From positions 1 to 64,000 of the forward strand of contig CAMBMK010000001.1 of assembly GCA_945868745.1 (NCBI GenBank): DNA of 64,000 nucleotides, read 5' to 3'. Positions 1 through 11,027 of this stretch are shown one piece after another. Below the pieces are notes generated by a model. It did no database searches and had not been told where the DNA came from. It saw only the letters and a program-made list of their open reading frames with translations. This DNA is from an uncultured Bacteroidales bacterium (GTDB lineage Bacteria; Bacteroidota; Bacteroidia; Bacteroidales; UBA932). Both the position numbers and the translations under genes were made by a program. Position 1 is the first letter of the stretch. Each line of letters begins with the position of its first letter.

Positions 1-26
1 GGACAATCGGAAGATTACGGTCATTG

Positions 27-111
27 TGCCCAAAGCCGGGCTCGAACCGGCACGTCTTTAAGGGACAAAGGATTTTGAGTCCTTCGCGTCTGCCAATTCC
101 GCCATTCGGGC
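27..111 (-). tRNA. tRNA-Leu (anticodon CAA)
   Basis: Reverse complement GCCCGAATGGCGGAATTGGCAGACGCGAAGGACTCAAAATCC...GGTTCGAGCCCGGCTTTGGGCA folds as a class II tRNA; anticodon loop CTCAAAA. Confidence 0.93.
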
Positions 112-200
112 ATTCGGAAATGGAATTGCAAAGATAAAAACATTCTGCCAATTATCAAACTCCCGCCTTCAAATATATTCCTCCTTTTGAAGGAATTATG

Positions 201-208
201 TATCTTTG
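201..208 (+). promoter_or_regulatory. Bacteroidetes -7 element TATCTTTG upstream of aroB
   Basis: TATCTTTG matches TAnnTTTG; no clear -33 TTG at ideal spacing. Confidence 0.5.
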
Positions 209-239
209 CAGGTTAAGATTCTATAAGAAGCTGTTCCAA

Positions 240-1373
240 ATGGAAGAAATCAGGATACTCGAAAACGGCAGGGAAATCGGCCGTGTGGTCAGCGGACCGG
301 ACATTGGAGGGGTCTCGGCGCTGCTTGCAGGCGAAAAGGCCGTGTATATGGTCTATGACCGCAATGTGGAGCATTTCGCCGGCGCAATAGCGGAAACTGC
401 GGGATGCGGCATTTTCCGCAAAAAGGCCATTGATGCCACAGAACAGACAAAGAACATCTCCACGGTGATGGAAATCTGCAGATGGCTGCTCGAGGAGAAT
501 GCGGGCAGGAACGCACTCCTGCTTGCCGTCGGAGGCGGGATCACGACCGACCTCTCCGGCTTTGCCGCCAGCATCTACAAGCGCGGCATCCGATTCGCCT
601 TCGTGCCTACAACCCTCCTGGCGCAGATCGACGCCGCGGTAGGCGGAAAGACCGGCGTAAACCTGGATGCCTTCAAGAATATGATAGGAGTCATACGCCA
701 GCCGCTTTGGACCTACGAATGTCCGGAAGTCCTAGGCACACTCCCCTACAGGGAATTTGTAGGTGGAAGCGCCGAACTGCTCAAGACCTTCATCATCGAC
801 AACCGCGGCGATGACTTTTCCCGTGCAGTGAGCATTCTGACACGCATCAACACCGCCGAAAGCCGCAAGACAGCAATCGGGGCCTACGGTAACGGAATAA
901 TGGACCTTATCCACCGCGCCGCAGCCATTAAGGCGGGCATAGTGGGCAGGGACCAGTTTGAAAACGGTGAGAGGCGCCTGCTCAACCTCGGGCACACATT
1001 TGCCCACGCCATCGAAAAAAGCAGCAACAGCCTTCCGCACGAGGATTTCGCAGGCGATATGGTGGACACCCGCGTGCCTGCGGGCAACATTTCCCACGGT
1101 GAAGCCGTAGCAATGGGTATGGTGATGGCGGCCGAGCTCTCCGAAAAGACGGGCACGGCAGTCGAGCCCGTAGCCGCAACCCTGCGCAACAATCTGGCAG
1201 CCTGCGGTTTGCCTGTGGAGTGTCCGTTCACGCCCGAGGAACTTGAAGACGCCATGGGAAAGGACAAGAAGGCCGAAGGCGGGATAATCCATTTCGTCCT
1301 GATGCGCCGGATCGGAGAGACCGTCATCCGGGATATGACAGCAAGAGAAGCAATACAGACCCTGAAAAAATGA
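240..1373 (+). CDS. aroB: 3-dehydroquinate synthase
   Basis: GGGITTDLSGFAASIYKRGIRFAFVPTTLLAQIDAAVGGKTGVN and NLGHTFAHAIE motifs; start set to ATG at 240 (MEEIRIL) after the -7 element. Confidence 0.95.
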   Translation: MEEIRILENGREIGRVVSGPDIGGVSALLAGEKAVYMVYDRNVEHFAGAIAETAGCGIFRKKAIDATEQTKNISTVMEICRWLLEENAGRNALLLAVGGGITTDLSGFAASIYKRGIRFAFVPTTLLAQIDAAVGGKTGVNLDAFKNMIGVIRQPLWTYECPEVLGTLPYREFVGGSAELLKTFIIDNRGDDFSRAVSILTRINTAESRKTAIGAYGNGIMDLIHRAAAIKAGIVGRDQFENGERRLLNLGHTFAHAIEKSSNSLPHEDFAGDMVDTRVPAGNISHGEAVAMGMVMAAELSEKTGTAVEPVAATLRNNLAACGLPVECPFTPEELEDAMGKDKKAEGGIIHFVLMRRIGETVIRDMTAREAIQTLKK

Positions 1374-3355
1374 TTTGCACCACAATACAGCACAAGACCG
1401 CCGAAGAGATTTTCGCGATTCTCGAACGCCCCGAAGTGGAGATGGCGGAGATAAGGCTCGACCTCTGTCCCCTTGACAATGAGGAGATTGAGGAGCTTTT
1501 TTCGACCTCCGACAAGCCGCTCGTGGCCACCTGCAGGATAAGCGGCACCATTCCCGCCACCGAGGCCGAGGCACGCCTCACGCAGGCCATCCGCGCCGGG
1601 GCCGCATTTGCCGACCTTGAAATCGAAGCGCCGCCGATGATGAGCAAACGCATCAGGAGGATGGCGGGAGAATACGGGACAAGCCTCATCCGCTCCTTCC
1701 ATGATTTTGAAGGCACGGACTCCACCGCCGCCCTCAAGGCCCTTGTGGAAAAATGCCGCCACCTCGGCGCAGAAATAGTGAAAATCGTGACCACAGCCCA
1801 CTCTGACGAGGACTGCGCACGTGTCCTTTCGCTCTACGACGCCTTCGCACCGGAGACCCTCATCGCATTCTGCATGGGGGAAAAGGGCAGGGAGACGCGC
1901 ATAGACTGCCTCCGGAGGGGAGCCCCGTACAGCTATGCCGCCCTTTCCGTGGAAGAAGCCGCCGCGCCGGGACAATGGCCGGTTGAAGAGATGACCGCCC
2001 GTGTCTATGGCGGCAGGCATCCCCTGGATTGCGGCCTTCTGACAATGCCTGCATCGAAGAGCTTCGCGCAGAGGGCAATCATAGCCGCAGCCCTTGCCGA
2101 CGGCACATCCACCCTCCGGGGCTACTCCCCATGCGGGGACAACGAGTCCGCAATTGCGGCGGCACAGGCCATCGGAGCAAAGGTCATCAGAAACGGCAGT
2201 GAGCTGGAAATCACGGGAATAGGAGCTCGTGCAAACGGAGAGTTCACCTCTTCCACCCTGCACTGCGGCGAATCGGGATTCCTCACAAGGATGATGATTC
2301 CGGTGATTGCCGCCATAGCAAAGGGGCCGGTCCATTTCACCGGGGAAAAGACCCTGGTCAAAAGGCCTCTCAAGGGTGCCAGGGAGATGATGGAGGCGTT
2401 CGGAGTCACACTTGTGCCGGAGCGCGCGGGCGACAATCCCACCATTCCGCTCACGGTCCACGGGCCGCTCACGCCAAAGGACGCCGAGATTTCCGGCAAA
2501 GACGGTTCACAGCTTGTCTCGGGCCTTCTGACCGCCCTTCCTCTTCTTTCCGAAGACATTGAAATAAGCCTTTCCAGCCCGAAGAGCATCCCTTACATCT
2601 TCATCACCCTCGACGTCCTCAAGAAATTCGGCGTCAAGACAGAATGTGAGATGGAAGGAGGCGACGAATTTGCACAGACACAGGACTGGACCTATTGCGA
2701 CAAGATGACTTTCCGCATCCGCGGAGGCCAGCACTACAGGGCCGCCACGATGGACATCGAAGGCGACTGGAGCTCTGCCGCCGCATTCCTTGTCGCCGGA
2801 GCCATTTTCGGCGAAGCCTCCCTCGAGGGGCTGGACACAAGGTCGCTCCAGGCGGACCTCAGCATCATGGACATCCTCTCGCAGGCGGGGGCAAGCCTTT
2901 CGCAGGAGGAGGAAACAGGCATCATACATGTCTGCAGGGCACCTCTGCAGGCATTTGACATCGACGCCGGCAATTGTCCGGACCTCTTCCCGGTGATGAG
3001 CGTGCTTGCCGCATTCTGCCAGGGGACATCCCATCTGTCAGGAGTCGGAAGGCTCGCCACGAAGGAGAGCGACCGCGGGGCAGCAATATGCGCCATGCTC
3101 ACGCAGATGGGCGTACCGGTGCGCATCAAGGGAGACACAATGATTGTCCAGGGACAGTCCCTCACACGCCGCATCCTTTCAGGCAACATGCTCAGGGGCG
3201 GGCAGTACACCACCAACCACGACCACCGCATGGCCATGGCCCTGGCAATTGCGCAGCTCGGGGCCGACGGTCCTGTGGAAATGGACGACAGCGCTTGCGT
3301 GGGCAAGTCCTTCCCTGATTTCTTCAACCTGTTCAACAGATTCAACGGACAATAG
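1370..3355 (+). CDS. aroDA: Bifunctional type I 3-dehydroquinate dehydratase / 3-phosphoshikimate 1-carboxyvinyltransferase (AroD-AroA fusion)
   Basis: N-terminal ~215 aa with type I DHQase signatures (SFHDFEGT His, GAEIVKIVTTA Schiff-base Lys, APGQWPVEEM); remainder is EPSPS (LTMPASKSFAQRA, GESGFLTRM, DGSQLVSGLLTALPLL, TNHDHRMAMALAI). One uninterrupted 661-aa ORF; ATGA overlap with aroB. Confidence 0.92.
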   Translation: MICTTIQHKTAEEIFAILERPEVEMAEIRLDLCPLDNEEIEELFSTSDKPLVATCRISGTIPATEAEARLTQAIRAGAAFADLEIEAPPMMSKRIRRMAGEYGTSLIRSFHDFEGTDSTAALKALVEKCRHLGAEIVKIVTTAHSDEDCARVLSLYDAFAPETLIAFCMGEKGRETRIDCLRRGAPYSYAALSVEEAAAPGQWPVEEMTARVYGGRHPLDCGLLTMPASKSFAQRAIIAAALADGTSTLRGYSPCGDNESAIAAAQAIGAKVIRNGSELEITGIGARANGEFTSSTLHCGESGFLTRMMIPVIAAIAKGPVHFTGEKTLVKRPLKGAREMMEAFGVTLVPERAGDNPTIPLTVHGPLTPKDAEISGKDGSQLVSGLLTALPLLSEDIEISLSSPKSIPYIFITLDVLKKFGVKTECEMEGGDEFAQTQDWTYCDKMTFRIRGGQHYRAATMDIEGDWSSAAAFLVAGAIFGEASLEGLDTRSLQADLSIMDILSQAGASLSQEEETGIIHVCRAPLQAFDIDAGNCPDLFPVMSVLAAFCQGTSHLSGVGRLATKESDRGAAICAMLTQMGVPVRIKGDTMIVQGQSLTRRILSGNMLRGGQYTTNHDHRMAMALAIAQLGADGPVEMDDSACVGKSFPDFFNLFNRFNGQ

Positions 3356-3357
3356 TT

Positions 3358-4431
3358 ATGGACAGTTTCGGCCGCAAATTCAGAGTTTCCATTTTCGGAG
3401 AATCCCACGGAGAAGCCATAGGAGTGGTTCTGGACGGGGTTCAGCCAGGCATTCCGCTTTCTCCGGAGGATTTCAGCAAAGACATTCTGCGCCGCAAGAG
3501 CGGGGCGAAGGGCACCACACCGAGGATTGAGACTGACGAGCCGCAAATCCTCAGCGGGGTATACGACGGCTACACTACCGGCGCACCTCTGGCAATCGTA
3601 TTCCGCAACCTCAACACCCGTTCGGGCGACTACAGGCTGTTCCGCGACGTTCCGCGCCCGGGGCACGCCGACTACACTGCAAGCATCAAATGGCTGGATT
3701 TCAACGACCCGCGCGGCGGAGGACATTTTTCCGGAAGGCTCACCCTTCCGATTGTCGCAGCCGGGGTGGTGGCAAAGAAGATGATAGGGTGCCGGGTAAA
3801 CGCCGACATCATTGAAATCGGAGGCGTGACACGCGAAGAGGCCCTTTCCGCCCGGACCGATGCCGTATGCGGGGAGACCTGTCTTCCGGAAGGGGAAATG
3901 ACTCCCTCGCAAATCTGGAAAGACGTACTGGACAAGGCCATGGCCGAAAGGGATTCGGTCGGCGGCATCGTGGAATGCAGGGTGGAGAATGTGCCCGCAG
4001 GACTCGGAGAGCCGTTTTTCGATTCGGTCGAGTCGCTGGTTTCCCACGCGGTTTTCTCGATTCCGGGAGTGCGTGGCATAGAATTCGGAGACGGTTTCGG
4101 GGCCGCGAGGATGAAGGGGTCGGAGCACAATGACCCGTTTGACCTTGCCGGACAGGGCAACCTCAACCTCCACATCAATGTGCGCCCTTCCAAGAACGGC
4201 GCCGGCGGCATCAACGGGGGCATCACCAACGGCAACCCGATTGTGTTCAGGGTGGCTTTCAAGCCGACTTCCAGCATCAGCCGCCCGCAGAAGACATTCA
4301 ACTTCGCCACAGGAGAGATGACCTTGCTCGAAATCCCGGGGAGGCACGATGCCTGCATAGCACTGCGCACTCCGGTAATCGTGGAGGCGATGACAGCCAT
4401 TGTACTGGCAGACCTTACCAGAATGCTTTAG
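3358..4431 (+). CDS. aroC: Chorismate synthase
   Basis: MDSFGRKFRVSIFGESHGEAIGVVLDGVQPG; RSGDYRLFRDVPRPGHADYT; GSEHNDPF. Confidence 0.97.
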   Translation: MDSFGRKFRVSIFGESHGEAIGVVLDGVQPGIPLSPEDFSKDILRRKSGAKGTTPRIETDEPQILSGVYDGYTTGAPLAIVFRNLNTRSGDYRLFRDVPRPGHADYTASIKWLDFNDPRGGGHFSGRLTLPIVAAGVVAKKMIGCRVNADIIEIGGVTREEALSARTDAVCGETCLPEGEMTPSQIWKDVLDKAMAERDSVGGIVECRVENVPAGLGEPFFDSVESLVSHAVFSIPGVRGIEFGDGFGAARMKGSEHNDPFDLAGQGNLNLHINVRPSKNGAGGINGGITNGNPIVFRVAFKPTSSISRPQKTFNFATGEMTLLEIPGRHDACIALRTPVIVEAMTAIVLADLTRML

Positions 4432-4434
4432 TTT

Positions 4435-5885
<1,451 letters not shown>

Positions 5886-5886
<1 letters not shown>

Positions 5887-6473
5887 TGAATTACATCGAC
5901 CTTATAACGTCCGTTCTCGGACTTACCTGCGTAGTCCTTGCAGGCAGGAATTCGAAGGCGAATTTCTGGGTGGGCTACCTCTACACCGCCGCACTGTTTG
6001 TGATGTTCTGGCAGAAGAATCTCTATGCCAGCCTCCTGCTCCAGCCGGTATCACTCGTAATCAACATCATCGGCCAGTACCGCTGGAGCCATCCGCGTGA
6101 AGGCGAAGCCGTAGAAAAGAAGGAAAATGAGCTGAAAGTGTCCATGATGTCGTGGGCACAGAGGCTGATGGCCATTGCTTCGGTATTCATCATTGCCGGG
6201 CTTTGGGGCTGGACTCTGGATTCTCTGTTCCCCGCCGACCCGCACCCGTATCTCGATTCGTGCGTGACGGTACTGATTCTTGTGGCGCAGCTGCTTTCGG
6301 CCCTGAAGAAATGGGACTGCTGGGTGGCCTGGATTCTTGTCAACATCACCCAGATGGCGCTGCACATATCCGTTGGCAACCTGTTTATGCCTATTGTGTG
6401 CGGGCTTTACCTGGCCAACGGCATATGGTCGCTCGCTACCTGGACCAAACTCTATAAAACTGAAAACAAATAG
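5886..6473 (+). CDS. pnuC: PnuC-like nicotinamide riboside/mononucleotide transporter
   Basis: 195-aa multi-TM protein; GYLYTAALFVMFWQKNLYASLLLQPVSLVINIIGQYRW resembles the PnuC family; TAATG overlap with the sufB stop. Confidence 0.72.
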
Positions 6474-6476
6474 CTT

Positions 6477-7226
6477 ATGGCAAACGATATTTTGTTGAAA
6501 ATAGACAATCTCCACGCGAGGATTGGAGACCGCGAGATTCTGAAAGGCGTTTCGCTCGAAATAAAAAGGGGTGAAATCCACGCGGTCATGGGACCTAACG
6601 GCGCCGGAAAAAGTACGCTTTCCTCGGTGCTTACGGGAAAGCCTGCCTATGAGGTGACGGAGGGCAGCGTGCTGTTTGACGGGCGGGACCTTCTGGCTAT
6701 GAAGCCGGAGGAAAGGGCCTGGGCAGGACTGTTCATGTCTTTCCAGTACCCTGTGGAGATCCCGGGGGTGTCCATCACCAACTTCATGAAGACGGCCGTC
6801 AATGCAAAGCGTGAGGCGGCGGGGCTGGAGCCGCTCAAGGGCGGGGAGTTCCTCAAGCTGATGAGGGAGAAGATGGAGATGGTACGGATGAAGAGCGAGT
6901 TTGCCAAGAGGGAGGTCAATGTGGGCTTTTCCGGAGGCGAAAAGAAGCGCAACGAGATTTTCCAGATGGCGATGCTCGACCCTTCGCTCGCGATTCTCGA
7001 CGAGACCGACAGCGGTCTTGACGTGGATGCGCTCAAGATTGTAGCGGACGGGGTCAATGCGATGCACACACCCGAAAAATCCGCTATCATCATCACCCAC
7101 TACCAGAAGCTTCTGGAGTATGTCGTCCCGGATGTCGTACATGTGCTCAAGGACGGCAGGATAGTGGCCACAGGCGACCGGAGCATAGTGGATATCATTG
7201 AAAATGAGGGCTTCGACAAGTTTTAG
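6477..7226 (+). CDS. sufC: Fe-S cluster assembly ATPase SufC
   Basis: GPNGAGKSTL Walker A, VGFSGGEKKRNEIFQMAMLDPSLAILDETDSGLDVDAL. Confidence 0.97.
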   Translation: MANDILLKIDNLHARIGDREILKGVSLEIKRGEIHAVMGPNGAGKSTLSSVLTGKPAYEVTEGSVLFDGRDLLAMKPEERAWAGLFMSFQYPVEIPGVSITNFMKTAVNAKREAAGLEPLKGGEFLKLMREKMEMVRMKSEFAKREVNVGFSGGEKKRNEIFQMAMLDPSLAILDETDSGLDVDALKIVADGVNAMHTPEKSAIIITHYQKLLEYVVPDVVHVLKDGRIVATGDRSIVDIIENEGFDKF

Positions 7227-7229
7227 CGT

Positions 7230-7850
7230 ATGAAGGACCAAGGACATTATATCGCTTCGCCTGCTGCTCCGGGAGACTATGTTGTCGGGGCCGGAGAGAA
7301 GCTGGACCTTTTCTATTTCGTGCATCCCGGAGAGGACCGCGACATAAGGGTAAGGGTACACCTGACAGGTCCGGGAGCGTCCGTGAGCCTCGCCGGAGTG
7401 TATCTTTCCGGGGGCAGCGAAAAGGTCTCCATCCATACCGAGATCTACCACGAGGCGCAGGGATGCACTTCCGACCAGCTTTTCAACGGCATCGCCTCCG
7501 GCAGTGCGGCCGTGTCGTTCTACGGGAGGATTGTGGTGGCTCCGGGTGCAGACAGGACAGAGGCCTATCAGGTCAACCACAACATTGTCCTTTCTGACAA
7601 GGCAAAGGTGGACACCAGGCCGCAGCTTGAGATTTACGCCGACGATGTGAAGTGCTCGCACGGAGCCACTGTGGGCAGTCTCAACGCGGACGAGGAGTTC
7701 TACATGCGTTCGCGCGGCATCCCGCAGAAGGAGGCGAAGGTGCTTCAGATGATTTCCTTCGTCGCCCCTGTCCTGGAAAGGATTGCCGACCCGGGAGAGC
7801 GGGAGCGCACTGCAGCCGAAGTCGAGGAAGCAATAAGGAAGATGCTATGA
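7230..7850 (+). CDS. sufD: SufD-like Fe-S assembly protein (short form)
   Basis: 206 aa; AYQVNHNIVLSDKAKVDTRPQLEIYADDVKCSHGATVGSLNADEEFYMRSRGIPQKEAKVLQMISF is the SufBD C-terminal core. Confidence 0.9.
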   Translation: MKDQGHYIASPAAPGDYVVGAGEKLDLFYFVHPGEDRDIRVRVHLTGPGASVSLAGVYLSGGSEKVSIHTEIYHEAQGCTSDQLFNGIASGSAAVSFYGRIVVAPGADRTEAYQVNHNIVLSDKAKVDTRPQLEIYADDVKCSHGATVGSLNADEEFYMRSRGIPQKEAKVLQMISFVAPVLERIADPGERERTAAEVEEAIRKML

Positions 7851-8734
7851 TAAGCCATCCCAATGTAAAGGTCAACCTCGGGCTGGAGGTATTGAGGCGC
7901 CGTGAAGACGGCTTCCACGACCTTGAGACAGTGTTTGTCCCGTATTTCGGTATCAGCGACACCCTCGAAATCGTGAGGGGGGATGAGTGGAGCGGGACCT
8001 CCGCCCACCTTCAGGAGACATATTCCGAAGGGGTGTCACTCAGGCAGGCCATCTCTGCGGACGGCAAGGTGATGATAACAATCGCCCGGAAGGAAGGCGT
8101 GGACTGGGACCCGCTCAAAGACCTGACAGTCAAGGCCTACAACCTTCTCGCAGAAGATTTTCCGCTCGGGCCGGTAAAAATTTTCCTTGAAAAGACATCC
8201 CCTGTGGGGGCAGGCCTCGGAGGAGGGTCGGCAGATGCCGCCTTTGCTCTGGGGATGCTGTCGGATATGTTCGGACTCGGACTTGACAAAGAAGCTCTTG
8301 CCGGATATGCTTCCCGCCTCGGAAGTGACTGCGCATTCTTCGTCCACAACCGCCCCTGCCTTGGACAGGGACGCGGAGAGGTGCTTTCCCCAATCGTGGT
8401 GGAAGGCATAGACTTCGGATGTCCGGGCCAGGGATCATACGAGATGCAGGTCGTAGTCCCGGAGGGCATAAGCGTCAGCACGGCAGAGGCCTACCGCGGC
8501 ATTGTCCCGCGAGAGGTGTCAGGCCTTGCCTGCGACAGCCTCACCGAGATCATCGCAAGACCGGTTGAGCAGTGGCGTGACAGTCTTGTAAATGATTTTG
8601 AGACAACGGTTTTCGCTGCACATCCGGAGCTTTCCGCCATCAGGCAGTCGCTCTACGACAGCGGTGCGGTCTATGCCGCAATGTCCGGCAGCGGAAGCGC
8701 ACTGTTCGGCATCTACCGGAAATCTTCCCTCTGA
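7847..8734 (+). CDS. ispE: 4-diphosphocytidyl-2-C-methyl-D-erythritol kinase
   Basis: VKVNLGLEVLRRREDGFHDLETVF; SPVGAGLGGGSADAAFAL GHMP motif; start at ATGA overlap with sufD rather than the longer ORF start. Confidence 0.93.
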   Translation: MISHPNVKVNLGLEVLRRREDGFHDLETVFVPYFGISDTLEIVRGDEWSGTSAHLQETYSEGVSLRQAISADGKVMITIARKEGVDWDPLKDLTVKAYNLLAEDFPLGPVKIFLEKTSPVGAGLGGGSADAAFALGMLSDMFGLGLDKEALAGYASRLGSDCAFFVHNRPCLGQGRGEVLSPIVVEGIDFGCPGQGSYEMQVVVPEGISVSTAEAYRGIVPREVSGLACDSLTEIIARPVEQWRDSLVNDFETTVFAAHPELSAIRQSLYDSGAVYAAMSGSGSALFGIYRKSSL

Positions 8735-8788
8735 CAGCAGCGGGAGCACCCGCAGCGGACCGGACCACAATAACAGACAGAAAAACGG

Positions 8789-9226
8789 ATGAGACACGAA
8801 ATCACCATAAAGAACCTTGCAGACATTGACAGGGCTGCAGGAGAATTCCTTTCCCTTATCGGAGAGCAGCGCCTGATCGCATTCTATGCCCCGATGGGAG
8901 CCGGGAAAACAACATTCACGACAGCCATCTGCCACAGGCTCGGAGTCAGGGATGACGCCGTGAGCTCCCCCACATTCGCAATCGTCAACGAATACGCCAC
9001 CGCCTCCGGTGAGATGATGTATCATTTTGATTTCTACCGCATCACAAAGCCGGAAGAAGCCCTTGACATCGGTCTTTACGACTACCTCGACAGCGGATGC
9101 CTCTGCATTATGGAGTGGCCGGAAAATGTGGAAGACCTGCTTCCTGAAGAGACCCTCAAGGTGGAAATCCGCCCCCAGGAGGACGGCTCACGCCTTGTAC
9201 TGTGGGACTCTCCGGACCGGCAATGA
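8789..9226 (+). CDS. tsaE: tRNA threonylcarbamoyladenosine biosynthesis ATPase TsaE
   Basis: PMGAGKTTFTTAICHRLGV...VSSPTFAIVNEY, YHFDFYRI. Confidence 0.92.
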   Translation: MRHEITIKNLADIDRAAGEFLSLIGEQRLIAFYAPMGAGKTTFTTAICHRLGVRDDAVSSPTFAIVNEYATASGEMMYHFDFYRITKPEEALDIGLYDYLDSGCLCIMEWPENVEDLLPEETLKVEIRPQEDGSRLVLWDSPDRQ

Positions 9227-9262
9227 TCCACCCGTCCAAGTCAGGGGTCTTCAATAATTGCT

Positions 9263-10864
9263 TCAATAATCCATCTTGTCGAGGAAACGGAATCCCGCCG
9301 CCTCGGCCAAATGTCTCGGAAGTATCGGCCCCGGCCTGTCCGGGGGATGCCTCCCTTCAGCCCGCTGGACTTCCGCAGCCCACTGCAGGTCAGCAATTGT
9401 CCTCGCAAGCTTCACAACTCTCGTAAAAGCCCTGGCCGACAGCCCCATACGGCCGGTTATCTTCTCCATAAGGCTCCGGCACGGCCCGTCCAGCGGACAC
9501 AACTGCCTGATCTGCTTTCCGGTCATCTCGGCATTGACATTGATGCCGGACCCCGCGAAGCGCTCTTTCTGTGCACGCCGGGCAAGGATGACCCTTTCCG
9601 CCACCTTCGCGCTGGACTCGGCCTCAGGAGGATTGACAAGCTTTCCGGCAGGGACGCACCTGAGCCACAGCTGGACGTCAATCCTGTCCATCATCGGCCC
9701 GCTGAGCCTGCCCATATAGGAAAGCTGCTGCCCTACGGTGCACCTGCACCTGTCCCCCTCCCCGTAATACCCGCATGGACAGGGATTGGATGCCGCGACC
9801 AGCATGAATGATGCCGGATACTCCACCTTTGCCTTCAGGCGCGAGACAGTGACCTTCCTGTCCTCCAACGGCGCCCTGAGGGCCTCCAGCACGCTTTTCG
9901 GCATCTGTGCAATCTCGTCGATGAAAAGAACCCCGTTGTGGGCAAGGCTCACCTCCCCAGGCAGGATATTCTGCCCCGAGCCTCCGCCAATCAGGGAAAC
10001 AAGCGAGGCGCTGTAATGGGGAGCACGGAAAGGGCGGCGCCTCATCAGGCCTGTCCCCTGCCTCCCCGCCCCGGCCACAGAATAAATCTTGCTCGTCACA
10101 AGCGATTCCTCCACATCCATCGGAGGAAGGATTCCCGGAAGGGCCTTCGCCAGCGAGCTCTTCCCGGAGCCGGGAGAACCTATCATTATGATATTGTGTC
10201 CGCCTGCAGCAGCGATTTCCATACCCCTCTTGGCCTGCTCCTGGCCCACAATCTCCGAAAAGTCCATCATATCGGAAGACAACCTGTCACAAGGATTGTC
10301 CCCATCCCGACAGCTTTCCTCCCCCAGCCTGTTCCACACAAGAAGGTCATCCGCATCATCTTCGGAAAGAATCCTCACCGCATCTTCGAGCGTATCAGCC
10401 GCATAAATCCCGAAATCCTTATAGTCCGAAGCCTCGCGGGCGCTGCGCAGCGGAAGGATACACCCCTTCAGGCCGGTTTTTACAGCAAGTTCCACCATCG
10501 GAATGGCTCCGGGGATGTCCCTGAGCGAGCCGTCAAGTCCCAGCTCCCCCATCACAAGATAACCGCCGAGCATCGGCATCACCCTCTGTCCGCTTGCGGC
10601 GATTATCCCCAGGGCAATCGGGAGATCATATCCGGACCCGCTCTTGTGCATATCTGCAGGAGCAAGATTGATGACAATCTTCTTGCCCGGCACGTGGAAT
10701 CCCGAAGACTGGAGTGCCGTGACTGTCCTCAGGAGGCTTTCCTTGACGGCGACATCCGCCAGTCCTACAAGGTGGATGCCCAGTCCGCGGCTTATGTCAA
10801 CTTCTACGGTCACCGGCACGGCATCGATTCCGATGCATTTTGCCGCGTGGATGTTTATCAGCAT
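9263..10864 (-). CDS. comM: YifB/ComM family Mg chelatase-like AAA+ ATPase
   Basis: 533 aa; GSPGSGKSSLAKALPGILPPM, FRAPHYSASLVSLIGGG, NGVLFIDEIAQ. Confidence 0.93.
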   Translation of the reverse strand: MLINIHAAKCIGIDAVPVTVEVDISRGLGIHLVGLADVAVKESLLRTVTALQSSGFHVPGKKIVINLAPADMHKSGSGYDLPIALGIIAASGQRVMPMLGGYLVMGELGLDGSLRDIPGAIPMVELAVKTGLKGCILPLRSAREASDYKDFGIYAADTLEDAVRILSEDDADDLLVWNRLGEESCRDGDNPCDRLSSDMMDFSEIVGQEQAKRGMEIAAAGGHNIIMIGSPGSGKSSLAKALPGILPPMDVEESLVTSKIYSVAGAGRQGTGLMRRRPFRAPHYSASLVSLIGGGSGQNILPGEVSLAHNGVLFIDEIAQMPKSVLEALRAPLEDRKVTVSRLKAKVEYPASFMLVAASNPCPCGYYGEGDRCRCTVGQQLSYMGRLSGPMMDRIDVQLWLRCVPAGKLVNPPEAESSAKVAERVILARRAQKERFAGSGINVNAEMTGKQIRQLCPLDGPCRSLMEKITGRMGLSARAFTRVVKLARTIADLQWAAEVQRAEGRHPPDRPGPILPRHLAEAAGFRFLDKMDY

Positions 10865-10975
10865 AGTTCAAGTTTTTCGGCAAAGAAAACAAAAAGATCG
10901 GTCGGAAGTATGCTCCGGTACAAGCCGCGATTGAAATAAATACGAATTTTTACTTTTCCGACAAGAATTTTTACA

Positions 10976-10983
10976 TATTTTTG
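10976..10983 (+). promoter_or_regulatory. -7 element TATTTTTG upstream of nitrilase-family gene
   Basis: TAnnTTTG match 45 bp before ATG. Confidence 0.45.
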
Positions 10984-11027
10984 CAGCCTTTCCCTGCGGA
11001 CAGGCAAGGGAGAAAAACAGAAAAGAC

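Noticed and set aside
884-4347. Long minus-strand ORFs (525 and 537 aa) opposite aroB/aroDA/aroC
   Set aside because: Antisense shadows of a GC-rich coding strand; Arg/His/Cys-rich with no family motifs, and the plus-strand genes are unambiguous.
6051-7661. 536-aa minus-strand ORF opposite pnuC/sufC/sufD
   Set aside because: Mirror ORF over confidently identified genes.
9938-10939. 333-aa plus-strand ORF opposite comM
   Set aside because: Antisense to a clear YifB/ComM gene; compositionally implausible.
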